Position numbers and translations under genes: made by a program. DNA of 64,000 nucleotides from positions 1 through 64,000 of the forward strand of contig NZ_JAEINV010000016.1 in the NCBI RefSeq assembly GCF_016342705.1, in the 5' to 3' direction. Positions 16,470 through 24,754 of this stretch are shown here, piece by piece (within the stretch, counting starts at the first letter, position 1; the number at the start of each line of letters is the position of its first letter). The DNA comes from Lutibacter sp. (GTDB lineage: Bacteria > Bacteroidota > Bacteroidia > Flavobacteriales > Flavobacteriaceae). Under the pieces are notes generated by a model. The model worked only from the letters and a program-made list of their open reading frames with translations, did not search any database and was not told the origin of the DNA.

Positions 16470-17864
16470 TTATCCTATAATCATTCCTGCAATGGTTGCG
16501 GATAAAAGCGATGCAATTGAACCACCAATAAGCGCTTTCATACCAAATTCCGACAATGTTTTTCTTTGTGATGGAGCTAAAGATCCAATTCCTCCAATTT
16601 GAATTCCAATAGATGCGAAGTTTGCAAAACCACACAACATATAAGTAGCCATTATCACCGATTTATTATACGTAAAATGAGTTGCGCTTGCTACATTTTT
16701 TAATTCTGCTAACTGAATATATCCAACAAATTCACTAGCTGCTAATTTCACACCTAGTAATTGGCCCATAAGCATAATATCTTCAGTTGCTACACCTATT
16801 AACCACATTAAAGGTGCGAAAATTGTTCCTAAAATAGATTCCAACGTAAATTTTTGATACGGTGTATTTGCCGCCATCCAATCGTTTAAATTAGTAACAT
16901 CTCCAAACCAACCTAAAATACCATTTAGCATGGCAATTAAGGCTACAAAAACCAATAACATTGCGGCTACGTTTGCAGCTAATTTTAATCCTTCAGTTGT
17001 TCCGTTAGCAATGGCATCTAAAATATTAGAACCAATTTTATCTTGTGAAACATTCACATCTGTATTAATAGATTCTGTTTGAGGATATAGAATTTTTGAA
17101 ATTACAATTGCTCCAGGCGCAGCCATAACAGAAGCAGCTAATAAATGTTTAGCAAATTGTAAACGCAAAACAGGATCGTTTCCACCTAAAAAGCCAATAT
17201 ATGCAGCTAAAACTCCACCAGCAACAGTTGCCATTCCCCCAATCATTACCAACAATATTTCGGAACGATTCATGCGCTCTAAATAAGCTTTAATCATTAA
17301 AGGAGCTTCAGTTTGTCCTAAAAATATATTTCCAGCCACTGATAAACTTTCAGCCCCAGATATATGTAGTAATTTTGTAAGTACTAACGCCAAACCTTTT
17401 ACAATAATTTGAATTATACCTAAATAAAATAATAAAGATGTTAATGCAGAGAAGAAAATAATGGTTGGTAGAATTTGAAAAACAAATATGAAACCAAATG
17501 AATCTCCGTTCATTAAATCGCCAAATAAAAAGATACTTCCAGCGGCAGTATAATCTAATATATTTGTAAAAATACCTCCAATAAATTCAAAAATAGCTTG
17601 TATAAAAGGGACTTTTAAAACCCCAATTCCAATTATTAGTTGTGCAGATAAACCAGCACCAACTGTTTTCCAATTAATTGCTTTTCTATTACTGCTAAAT
17701 AAATAGGCTATAAGTAATAATGAAACCATTCCTAAAGCCCCACGTAACAAAGAATTTATAGAAAAACCTTGGTTGTCTATAATTGTTGAATTAATAGTGT
17801 CTTGTGCGTTAACTGTAATTATGCTAAATAGGAAAAGGGCAGATAAAGAAATCTTTTTTATCAT
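16470..17864 (-). CDS. Concentrative nucleoside transporter (NupC/CNT family)
   Basis: Inner-membrane symporter that brings nucleosides in with H+ or Na+. The 464-residue protein has a cleavable-looking or first-helix N-terminus (LSALFLFSIITVNA), then CNT helices. Family motifs are FGFIFVFQILPTIIFFSAL near residue 125, the binding-site segment GQTEAPLMIKAYLE (about 186-199), and FANFASIGIQIGG near residue 420. The 15-bp spacing to the BFN gene upstream and 27 bp to thyA downstream suggest one operon. Confidence 0.92.
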   Translation of the reverse strand: MIKKISLSALFLFSIITVNAQDTINSTIIDNQGFSINSLLRGALGMVSLLLIAYLFSSNRKAINWKTVGAGLSAQLIIGIGVLKVPFIQAIFEFIGGIFTNILDYTAAGSIFLFGDLMNGDSFGFIFVFQILPTIIFFSALTSLLFYLGIIQIIVKGLALVLTKLLHISGAESLSVAGNIFLGQTEAPLMIKAYLERMNRSEILLVMIGGMATVAGGVLAAYIGFLGGNDPVLRLQFAKHLLAASVMAAPGAIVISKILYPQTESINTDVNVSQDKIGSNILDAIANGTTEGLKLAANVAAMLLVFVALIAMLNGILGWFGDVTNLNDWMAANTPYQKFTLESILGTIFAPLMWLIGVATEDIMLMGQLLGVKLAASEFVGYIQLAELKNVASATHFTYNKSVIMATYMLCGFANFASIGIQIGGIGSLAPSQRKTLSEFGMKALIGGSIASLLSATIAGMIIG

Positions 17865-17879
17865 ATGTGAAACTTGTTA

Positions 17880-18482
17880 TTAAGAAGTACGTTTGTTTAT
17901 TTCGTCTCTAAGTTTTGCAGCTAATTCGTAATCTTCATTTAAAACAGCTTGGTCTAATTTTTCATTTAACTGTTTTAGTGAGTCTTTTGAGTAGGAAGCT
18001 TCTTTTTTAGGTTTTTTAATTAAATTTTCAATGGTTTTGTCTTCTTTTTCAGGCGATAATTCATCTTTAATTTTCAAATAAATTCCGGCCTTATCAAGAA
18101 TGTTTTCATACGTAAAAATAGGCGCATTAAACCGTGTAGCTAATGCAATAGCATCTGAAGTTCTGGTATCAATTATTTCTTCAATATTATCGCGTTCACA
18201 AATTAAGCTTGAGTAAAAAACACCGTCAACTAATTTATGTATAATAACTTGTTTAATAATGATATGAAATCTATCAGCAAAACTTTTAAAAAGGTCGTGA
18301 GTAAGCGGTCTTGGAGGTTTAATCTCTTTTTCTAAAGCAATGGCAATTGATTGCGCTTCAAAAGCACCAATAACAATTGGCAAGGTTCTACTTCCTTCCA
18401 CTTCACTTAAAACTAGTGCATACGCACCACTTTGCGTTTGACTATATGATATGCCTTTTATGTTTAAACGAACTAAACTCAT
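17880..18482 (-). CDS. BFN-domain bifunctional nuclease family protein with UVR motif
   Basis: The N-terminal part (residues about 5-135) is the BFN/DUF151 domain seen in plant and bacterial bifunctional nucleases, with LPIVIGAFEAQSIAIALE near residue 32 and TRTSDAIALATRFNAPI near residue 105. The last 40 residues are a UvrB/UvrC-type motif (LNEKLDQAVLNEDYELAAKL). The pair is widespread in Bacteroidota, and its physiological role is not defined. It is the first gene after the etf terminator. I see no good promoter of its own, so it may depend on read-through from etfBA. Confidence 0.88.
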   Translation of the reverse strand: MSLVRLNIKGISYSQTQSGAYALVLSEVEGSRTLPIVIGAFEAQSIAIALEKEIKPPRPLTHDLFKSFADRFHIIIKQVIIHKLVDGVFYSSLICERDNIEEIIDTRTSDAIALATRFNAPIFTYENILDKAGIYLKIKDELSPEKEDKTIENLIKKPKKEASYSKDSLKQLNEKLDQAVLNEDYELAAKLRDEINKRTS

Positions 18483-18495
18483 AAGTTAAATTTAA

Positions 18496-18547
18496 CAAAA
18501 AAGGCTGTCTAATCAAAGGACTTGATGTCCAATAATTAGACAGCCTT
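18496..18547 (-). terminator. Terminator of etfBA with a nested hairpin
   Basis: Arms AAGGCTGTCTAAT and ATTAGACAGCCTT (13 bp) are separated by 21 bases that hold a smaller hairpin (GGAC-TTGAT-GTCC, 18518-18530). On the minus strand a T-tract follows, 27 bp past the etfA stop and 14 bp before the BFN gene start. Confidence 0.8.
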
Positions 18548-18573
18548 ATTTAAGAGGCACAATTTAGTAAAAT

Positions 18574-19533
18574 TTATGCGTTATTTGCTTTAAATTCTTT
18601 TAACTTTTCAACTAATTTAGGAACAACTTCAAAAGCATCCCCTACAATTCCGTAGTCTGCTGCTTTAAAAAATGGAGCTTCAGCATCGGTATTTATAACA
18701 ACTTTTACTTTTGAAGAGTTAATACCTGCTAAATGTTGAATTGCTCCTGAAATTCCAATAGCAATATACAAATTAGAAGCTACTGGTTTTCCAGTTTGCC
18801 CAACGTGCTCACTATGAGGCCTCCATCCTAAATCTGAAACTGGTTTAGAACAAGCAGTTGCAGCTCCTAAAACGCTTGCTAACTCTTCAACCATTCCCCA
18901 ATTTTCAGGACCTTTTAAACCTCTTCCGCCTGAAACAACAATATCTGCATCGGCAATAGTTACTTTTCCTGAAGTTTGTTCAATAGAAACGGATGTTAAA
19001 TTACTCTCTACAATAGCTGGAGAAAATTCTTCAACAACACCAGAAACTTCATTTTCAACCAATCCAAATGAATTTTTGGACAATGATAGTACTTTTATAG
19101 CCGTGTTTATTTGTGTGAAATTAGATGCCTTGCTTGAGAAAGCTTTTCTTTTTAAAGTAAATGGTGATGTAGAACTAGGTAATCCTAAAACGTTACTTGC
19201 ATAACCTGCATTTAAATTTACAGCAGCTATAGGTGCAACATATAAACCGTTTGCATTAGAATCTACCACAATTACTGTTGAACTTTCTTTTTCAGCAGCT
19301 TGTTTAATAATGTCTGCAACAACTTTAGCGTTAAATTTTAAACTTGGGTTGTTTACAATTAGCACTTTTTCAGCACCATATTTATGTAATAACTTAGCAT
19401 CATTAGCATTTATAGCTAATACAACTACATTTGTTCCTAATTGTTCTGCAACTTTTTTTCCGTAAGATGTTACTTCAAAAGCAGATTTCTTAAATTTTCC
19501 TTCCGATGTTTCGGCAAAAACTAAAACTGACAT
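18574..19533 (-). CDS. etfA: Electron transfer flavoprotein subunit alpha
   Basis: FAD-binding subunit of ETF, which takes electrons from acyl-CoA dehydrogenases and passes them to ETF-quinone oxidoreductase. The 319-residue protein has the C-terminal FAD domain with VVSGGRGLKGPENW (near residue 200), SKPVSDLGWRPHSEHVGQTG and AIGISGAIQHLAGI. It follows etfB by 31 bp on the minus strand. Together they serve fatty-acid and branched-chain amino-acid breakdown. Confidence 0.96.
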   Translation of the reverse strand: MSVLVFAETSEGKFKKSAFEVTSYGKKVAEQLGTNVVVLAINANDAKLLHKYGAEKVLIVNNPSLKFNAKVVADIIKQAAEKESSTVIVVDSNANGLYVAPIAAVNLNAGYASNVLGLPSSTSPFTLKRKAFSSKASNFTQINTAIKVLSLSKNSFGLVENEVSGVVEEFSPAIVESNLTSVSIEQTSGKVTIADADIVVSGGRGLKGPENWGMVEELASVLGAATACSKPVSDLGWRPHSEHVGQTGKPVASNLYIAIGISGAIQHLAGINSSKVKVVINTDAEAPFFKAADYGIVGDAFEVVPKLVEKLKEFKANNA

Positions 19534-19564
19534 ATATTTTTGATGTTTTTGTATTAGACTTAAA

Positions 19565-20305
19565 TTAAATTACTTTGGCTTCGTTGTGTAATAAACTAAT
19601 AAGTTCATCAACGTTATCAACAATTTTACAAGCAGATTTTGCTGCAGGTTTTTCAAAAGAAACTGATGAAGTGGCATTTTCATTTACTGAAGGCTCTACA
19701 ACAGTTAATTTTTTTTGACGCGCCATCATAATTCCGCGCATATTTGGAATTCTTAAATCTTTTTCTTCAACTAAGCCTTTTTGACCAGCAATAATTAAAG
19801 GTAAGTTAGCTGATAAAATTTCTTTACCACCATCAATCTCTCTTTGAATTGAAGCTTTATCACCTTCAATTTCAAGCCCTACGCAAGCATTTACAAAATT
19901 ATAATCTAATAGGGTAGCCAACATTCCTGGTACCATTCCACCGTTATAATCTATAGATTCTTTACCAGCTAAAACTAAATCAAAACCACCGTTTTTTAAA
20001 ACTTCAGCTAATTCTTTAGCTACTGTAAATCCGTCTATAGCTTCAGCATTTACTCTTATTGCTTCATCGGCTCCAATGGCCAATGCTTTTCTTAATGTTG
20101 GTTCTGTAGTAGCATTTCCAACTGTTACCACAGTAATTGTTGCTCCTTGTTTTTCCTTAAACCACATGGCTCTTGTTAAAGCAAACTCATCATAAGGATT
20201 TATGACAAATTGCACGCCATTACTATCAAATTTTGAATCATTTTCTGTAAAATTAATTTTTGAAGTAGTGTCTGGAACGTGACTAATACAAACTAATATT
20301 TTCAT
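19565..20305 (-). CDS. etfB: Electron transfer flavoprotein subunit beta
   Basis: AMP-binding partner of EtfA, 246 residues. Visible family features are the N-terminal VCISHVPDTTSKINF, NPYDEFALTRA near residue 37, VLAGKESIDYNGGMVPGMLA near residue 110, and the signature region RIPNMRGIMMARQKKL near residue 185. It is the first gene of etfBA and faces away from pdhB. An 18-bp palindrome 83 bp upstream (20388-20405) is a candidate operator. Confidence 0.96.
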   Translation of the reverse strand: MKILVCISHVPDTTSKINFTENDSKFDSNGVQFVINPYDEFALTRAMWFKEKQGATITVVTVGNATTEPTLRKALAIGADEAIRVNAEAIDGFTVAKELAEVLKNGGFDLVLAGKESIDYNGGMVPGMLATLLDYNFVNACVGLEIEGDKASIQREIDGGKEILSANLPLIIAGQKGLVEEKDLRIPNMRGIMMARQKKLTVVEPSVNENATSSVSFEKPAAKSACKIVDNVDELISLLHNEAKVI

Positions 20306-20387
20306 TTTATTATATTTTTGAGTATTTAATTTAAAATTAGTAGTTATTTAATGATATTTTTACGAATGTACTACTTTTTTTTAAAAA

Positions 20388-20405
20388 TACTATGCACGCA
20401 TAGTA
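20388..20405. promoter_or_regulatory. 18-bp palindromic operator candidate between etfB and pdhB
   Basis: Perfect inverted repeat TACTATGC-AC-GCATAGTA. Its size and symmetry suit a TetR- or GntR-type dimer. It lies about 18 bp upstream of a weak -7-like box for etfBA (TACATTCG, minus strand, 20363-20370), over the expected -33 region, and 24 bp before the pdhB TTG element. No neighbouring regulator gene is present. Confidence 0.5.
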
Positions 20406-20428
20406 AAATTTTATAAAACGTAATTTTT

Positions 20429-20459
20429 TTGATAGTAAAATAAGAATTGTTTACTTTTG
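20429..20459 (+). promoter_or_regulatory. pdhB promoter
   Basis: TTG (20429-20431), 20 bases, then TACTTTTG (20452-20459) is a textbook Bacteroidota promoter. The start near 20466 rules out the upstream TTG codon at 20447 as the translation start. Confidence 0.65.
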
Positions 20460-20482
20460 CAAACTGTAAATATTTATATATA

Positions 20483-21463
20483 ATGAAGACTATACAATTT
20501 AGAGAAGCCATTTGCGAAGCAATGAGCGAAGAAATGAGAAGAGATGAATCTATCTTTTTAATTGGTGAAGAAGTTGCTGAATATAATGGTGCATACAAAG
20601 CATCAAAAGGAATGCTTGATGAATTTGGAGCAAAACGTGTTATTGACTCTCCAATTGCTGAATTAGGTTTTGCAGGAATTTCTGTAGGAGCTGCAATGAA
20701 TGGGAATAGACCAATTGTTGAATTTATGACGTTTAACTTTGCATTGGTAGGTATTGATCAAATTATAAATAATGCAGCTAAAATCAGACAAATGTCTGGA
20801 GGTCAATTAAATTGTCCTATTGTTTTTAGAGGTCCAACGGGTTCTGCAGGTCAATTAGGAGCAACACACTCACAAGCTTTTGAAAACTGGTTTGCAAACA
20901 CTCCTGGTTTAAAAGTTATTGTTCCATCTAATCCTTATGATGCAAAAGGTTTATTAAAATCTGCAATTAGAGATAATGACCCAGTAATTTTTATGGAGTC
21001 AGAACAAATGTATGGTGACAAAATGGAGGTGCCAGAAGGTGAATATTTGATACCTATTGGTGTTGCTGACATTAAAAGAGTTGGTACGGACGTAACAATT
21101 GTTTCTTTTGGTAAAATTATTAAAGAAGCCTATAAGGCAGCTGAAATTTTAGAAAAAGAAGGAATTTCTTGCGAAATTTTAGATATGAGAACTATTAGAC
21201 CAATGGATTTTGAAGCCATTTTTACTTCAGTTAAAAAAACAAACCGATTGGTTGTTTTAGAAGAAGCTTGGCCATTTGCTAGTATTTCTTCTGAAATTAC
21301 ATTCCAAGTTCAAGAAAATGTTTTTGATTATTTAGATGCTCCAATAAGAAGAATTACTACAGCAGATACTCCAGCAGCTTATTCTCCAGTTTTAATGGAA
21401 GAATGGCTACCAAACTTTAACGATGTTGTTAAAGCGGTAAAAGATGTGATGTACAGAAAATAA
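20483..21463 (+). CDS. pdhB: Pyruvate dehydrogenase E1 component, beta subunit
   Basis: With PdhA it decarboxylates pyruvate on thiamine diphosphate and passes the acetyl group to E2. From the ATG at 20483 the protein has 326 residues, the usual length. Features are MKTIQFREAICEAMSEEMRR, IGEEVAEYNGAYKASKGM, DSPIAELGFAGISVGAAM, and the C-terminal transketolase domain with VLEEAWPFASISSEI. No pdhA or pdhC is in the window; a separate pdhB is common in flavobacteria. The promoter at 20429-20459 supports this start. Confidence 0.93.
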   Translation: MKTIQFREAICEAMSEEMRRDESIFLIGEEVAEYNGAYKASKGMLDEFGAKRVIDSPIAELGFAGISVGAAMNGNRPIVEFMTFNFALVGIDQIINNAAKIRQMSGGQLNCPIVFRGPTGSAGQLGATHSQAFENWFANTPGLKVIVPSNPYDAKGLLKSAIRDNDPVIFMESEQMYGDKMEVPEGEYLIPIGVADIKRVGTDVTIVSFGKIIKEAYKAAEILEKEGISCEILDMRTIRPMDFEAIFTSVKKTNRLVVLEEAWPFASISSEITFQVQENVFDYLDAPIRRITTADTPAAYSPVLMEEWLPNFNDVVKAVKDVMYRK

Positions 21464-21484
21464 TTGGTATAAAATTTGCGTTAT

Positions 21485-21520
21485 AAATTCCTTTCAGGGT
21501 TTTCCTGAAAGGAATTTTTT
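21485..21520 (+). terminator. pdhB terminator
   Basis: The arms AAATTCCTTTCAGG and CCTGAAAGGAATTT enclose GTTTT, followed by TTT. The next gene starts 4 bp later, so its transcript would need a promoter within or before this hairpin, or read-through. Confidence 0.88.
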
Positions 21521-21523
21521 ATT

Positions 21524-24019
21524 ATGAGAAATAAGTTAAAAAGTATATTTATTCTGGTAATACTGTTTTATGTGAACAGTTATGCTCAGGTAAAAATTAG
21601 TGGTCTTGTTGTTGACGAACAAAATCAATCAATTCCATTTGCAAACATTGTATTTGTTGGTTCAACTATTGGAACTGTATCTGATGAAAATGGAAAGTTT
21701 TATTTAGAATCAGATAATACATATACACAAATTGAAGTGTCTTTTTTAGGATATGAAACCAAAAAACTTTCTGTAAAAAGTAGAGATTACAATTTAAGAA
21801 TTGTGTTAACAGAAGAAGCAGCACAACTTGGAGAAGTATTTATTTATGCAGGAAAGGTAAAGAAAAAGGGAAACCCAGCTATTGCTATTTTAGAAAAGGT
21901 TTGGGCAAGAAAACGCCAAAATGGCATCTATTTGTTTGATCAATATCAATATGAAAAGTACGAAAAACTTGAATTTGATATGAACAATGTGGATAGCACC
22001 TTTATGAAGAAAAAGCTCTTTAAAGGAATGGAATTCATTTTTGAAGAAATTGATACATCTCATATTACAGGAAAATCATTTTTACCAATATTTATTAATG
22101 AATCGGTTTATAATTCATATGGTAGAAATAAAGGGGTAAAAAAACTTCGGGAAGATTTAGTTGCTAATAAAAACTCTGGATTTAATTCTAATCAAAATGT
22201 AATTGCATTTATTAAAGATTTGTACGTAGACTATAATGTATACGACAGTTATATTAAAATTTTTGACAAAAGTTTTGTAAGTCCAATTTCAAAAGCTGCT
22301 GGGGTTTCAACCTATAATTATGTACTGTCAGATAGTGCTTATATAGACAATAAATGGTGTTATAACATTATTTATTATCCAAGAAGGAAAGGTGAATTAA
22401 CTTTTAAAGGTGATTTTTGGGTAAATGATTCCACTTTTGCTATTAAAGAGATTAATATGCAGGTTAATAAAAGCGCAAATATTAACTGGGTAAAAGACAT
22501 TTATATTGAGCAAGAATTTGATGTTTTAAACGATTCTATCTTTTTATTGAAACGAGATTATATGATGTCCGATTTCAGTATTAGTAAAAAAGATAAATCG
22601 AAAGGATTGTATGGAAAACGTACAACCATGTATAAAGATTATCAATTCAATCAATTGAAAGATGAGAAGTTTTATGCCAAAGAAAGTAATATTTACGAAG
22701 AAAAAATTTATAATAAAAATGAAGATTATTGGAGCGTAAATAGGCAAGAAAAATTAAATGAAAATGAGTTAGGCATCTATAAAATGCTTGATACACTTAC
22801 AACAGTTCCAAAATTTAAACGATTGTATAATTTAGTGTCCATTTTAGGCTCTGGGTATGTTGAATTTAATAATTTTGATTACGGTCCAATTTTTTCAACT
22901 TTTGGTAAAAATGATGTTGAAGGTTGGCGAATAAGAGTTGGAGGAAGAACCTTTTTAGGCGGAAATGAACCTTGGCGACTTCAAGCGTATACAGCATATG
23001 GTTTAAAAGATAACCAATTTAAATACGGTGTTTCTGGTAAATGGATGTTGGAACCAAAAAGCAGATTTACTATTGGCGCCGGAAATAGAAGAGATATTGA
23101 ACAAATAGGCGTTAGCTTAACCACAACAAATGACGTGTTAGGTAGAAGTTTTGCATCATCATCATTGTTTTCTTCGGGTGATAATAGCAAATTAACATCT
23201 ATAAGTTTATCTAACGTATTTATGTCTTTTGAGCCTAAGCAAAATTTAGAATTTAGATTAGGAGCATCATACAGAACCTTAAAATCTGCATCGCCAGATA
23301 CTTTTAATTTAGATTATTGGGTTGATAAAGAAAACAATATAAAAAAATCGGACGTAGTTCAAAGTGAATTAGATTTTTCAATTAAATATACACCAAACAG
23401 AAAAACAATTGGTTATGGTGTTGAAAGAAATGAAGTTTCAAGCACCTATTCAACGTTGTTTTTAAATTATTCGCGTGGAATTAAAGGCGCTATTAATAGT
23501 GATTTTGATTATGAAAAAGTACAGTTTTACTACAAACAACCAATTTTAATTGGTGGATTAGGTAGAATGTTTACAACTTTTGAAGTAGGTAAAACTTTTG
23601 GAGAAGCTCCTTTAGGATTATTAAATGTTGTACCAGGAAATCAATCGTATTTCACTATAGAAAACACGTATTCATTATTAGATTATTATGAATTCGTTAC
23701 AGATACCTACGCATCGTTGCACGTAGAACATAGTTTTAATGGTCGATTTTTATCCAGAATTCCATTGTTACGAAAATTGAATTTAAGAGAAATAGTTGGG
23801 GTAAAAGGTGTTTGGGGAGAAATTTCTGATAAAAATAAAGCGTTAAATGCTTCAAATATTAACTATTTAGCTCCAGATAAACCATACATAGAGTATAATG
23901 TGGGTATTGGCAATATATTTAAAGTTTTTAGGTTAGATTTTAGCTGGAGAGGGAATTATAGAGATGTGCCTAATGCAAATAATTTTGCAATTAAAGGCGC
24001 TTTTGGGTTCCATTTTTAA
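21524..24019 (+). CDS. DUF5686 outer-membrane protein with carboxypeptidase-like N-domain
   Basis: An 831-residue exported protein. The signal peptide (1-21, ending SYA) is followed by a CarboxypepD_reg-like beta domain (about 22-110, VKISGLVVDEQNQSIPFANI), which is common on Bacteroidota outer-membrane proteins. The rest is the DUF5686 region, ending in a surface-barrel-like C-terminus with alternating hydrophobic strands and a terminal Phe (GAFGFHF). Function is unknown. The position after pdhB recurs in flavobacteria as far as I recall. It starts just behind the pdhB terminator and ends 66 bp before ppa. Confidence 0.85.
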   Translation: MRNKLKSIFILVILFYVNSYAQVKISGLVVDEQNQSIPFANIVFVGSTIGTVSDENGKFYLESDNTYTQIEVSFLGYETKKLSVKSRDYNLRIVLTEEAAQLGEVFIYAGKVKKKGNPAIAILEKVWARKRQNGIYLFDQYQYEKYEKLEFDMNNVDSTFMKKKLFKGMEFIFEEIDTSHITGKSFLPIFINESVYNSYGRNKGVKKLREDLVANKNSGFNSNQNVIAFIKDLYVDYNVYDSYIKIFDKSFVSPISKAAGVSTYNYVLSDSAYIDNKWCYNIIYYPRRKGELTFKGDFWVNDSTFAIKEINMQVNKSANINWVKDIYIEQEFDVLNDSIFLLKRDYMMSDFSISKKDKSKGLYGKRTTMYKDYQFNQLKDEKFYAKESNIYEEKIYNKNEDYWSVNRQEKLNENELGIYKMLDTLTTVPKFKRLYNLVSILGSGYVEFNNFDYGPIFSTFGKNDVEGWRIRVGGRTFLGGNEPWRLQAYTAYGLKDNQFKYGVSGKWMLEPKSRFTIGAGNRRDIEQIGVSLTTTNDVLGRSFASSSLFSSGDNSKLTSISLSNVFMSFEPKQNLEFRLGASYRTLKSASPDTFNLDYWVDKENNIKKSDVVQSELDFSIKYTPNRKTIGYGVERNEVSSTYSTLFLNYSRGIKGAINSDFDYEKVQFYYKQPILIGGLGRMFTTFEVGKTFGEAPLGLLNVVPGNQSYFTIENTYSLLDYYEFVTDTYASLHVEHSFNGRFLSRIPLLRKLNLREIVGVKGVWGEISDKNKALNASNINYLAPDKPYIEYNVGIGNIFKVFRLDFSWRGNYRDVPNANNFAIKGAFGFHF

Positions 24020-24058
24020 AAATCAAAAGAAATCTTAATAAATACATTTTGAAATTTG

Positions 24059-24066
24059 TATTTTTG
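24059..24066 (+). promoter_or_regulatory. -7 box for ppa
   Basis: TATTTTTG, an exact TAnnTTTG match, lies 19 bp upstream of the ppa ATG. No matching TTG element is seen. Confidence 0.4.
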
Positions 24067-24085
24067 TATAATTAAATAAAAGAAA

Positions 24086-24622
24086 ATGAGTACTGAAACT
24101 AAAAAAAGCAAAGTAACTTTTGACGTATTAATTGAAATACCAAAAGGAAGTAGAAATAAATATGAGTACGATTTTGTATTGCATAAAATTCGTTTCGATA
24201 GAATGTTATTTTCCTCAATGATGTATCCTGGAGATTATGGATTTATTCCAGAAACACTGGCTTTAGATAAAGATCCATTAGATGTTTTGGTATTAGGTAG
24301 TGAACCAACATTCCCAATGTGTGTTATGGAAGTAAAGCCAATTGGAGTTTTCCATATGACAGATGAAAAAGGACCTGATGAAAAAATTATTTGTGTTCCT
24401 GTATCCGATCCTATTTGGAATGAGTTAAATGATATTTCTGATATGAACCCTCATCAAGTAAAAGAAATTGAACATTTTTTCCAAGTATATAAGGATTTGG
24501 AAGAAAAGAAAGTAGACGTTGGTGGCTGGGGAGATGTTGCTGAAGCTATTGAATTGGTGAAAACAGCGGTAGAACGTTACGATTTAAGTGAACATAAAAA
24601 GAAAAGAACTTTTACCATATAA
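24086..24622 (+). CDS. ppa: Soluble inorganic pyrophosphatase, family I
   Basis: Hydrolyses PPi in the cytoplasm and pulls biosynthetic reactions forward. The 178-residue protein has family I residues: IEIPKGSRNKYEYD (near 17-30), YPGDYGFIPET and the metal-binding signature DKDPLDVLVLG (near 70-80). A membrane pyrophosphatase gene follows at once, and a second one after that, so three PPi-consuming enzymes lie in a row. Each is separated by a hairpin, which suggests separate control. Confidence 0.96.
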   Translation: MSTETKKSKVTFDVLIEIPKGSRNKYEYDFVLHKIRFDRMLFSSMMYPGDYGFIPETLALDKDPLDVLVLGSEPTFPMCVMEVKPIGVFHMTDEKGPDEKIICVPVSDPIWNELNDISDMNPHQVKEIEHFFQVYKDLEEKKVDVGGWGDVAEAIELVKTAVERYDLSEHKKKRTFTI

Positions 24623-24647
24623 AAAAGTAATTGTTAATTTATTTACG

Positions 24648-24685
24648 AAAAGCTATTCTTAGAAAAAAAGAGTGGCTTTTTTTTT
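24648..24685 (+). terminator. ppa terminator
   Basis: An imperfect stem AAAAGCTATTCTT / AAGAGTGGCTTTT with G-T pairs and a run of nine Ts follows the ppa stop by 25 bp. Confidence 0.7.
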
Positions 24686-24754
24686 ATTTCCCATATTTGA
24701 CTACATTTAGCGCACCAAAAATATTAATAACTAATTTAAAACTTAAATCAAAAA

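Noticed and set aside
20447-20482. Upstream TTG start for pdhB adding 12 residues
   Set aside because: The codon lies inside or before the predicted promoter (TACTTTTG at 20452-20459); the ATG at 20483 gives the normal protein.
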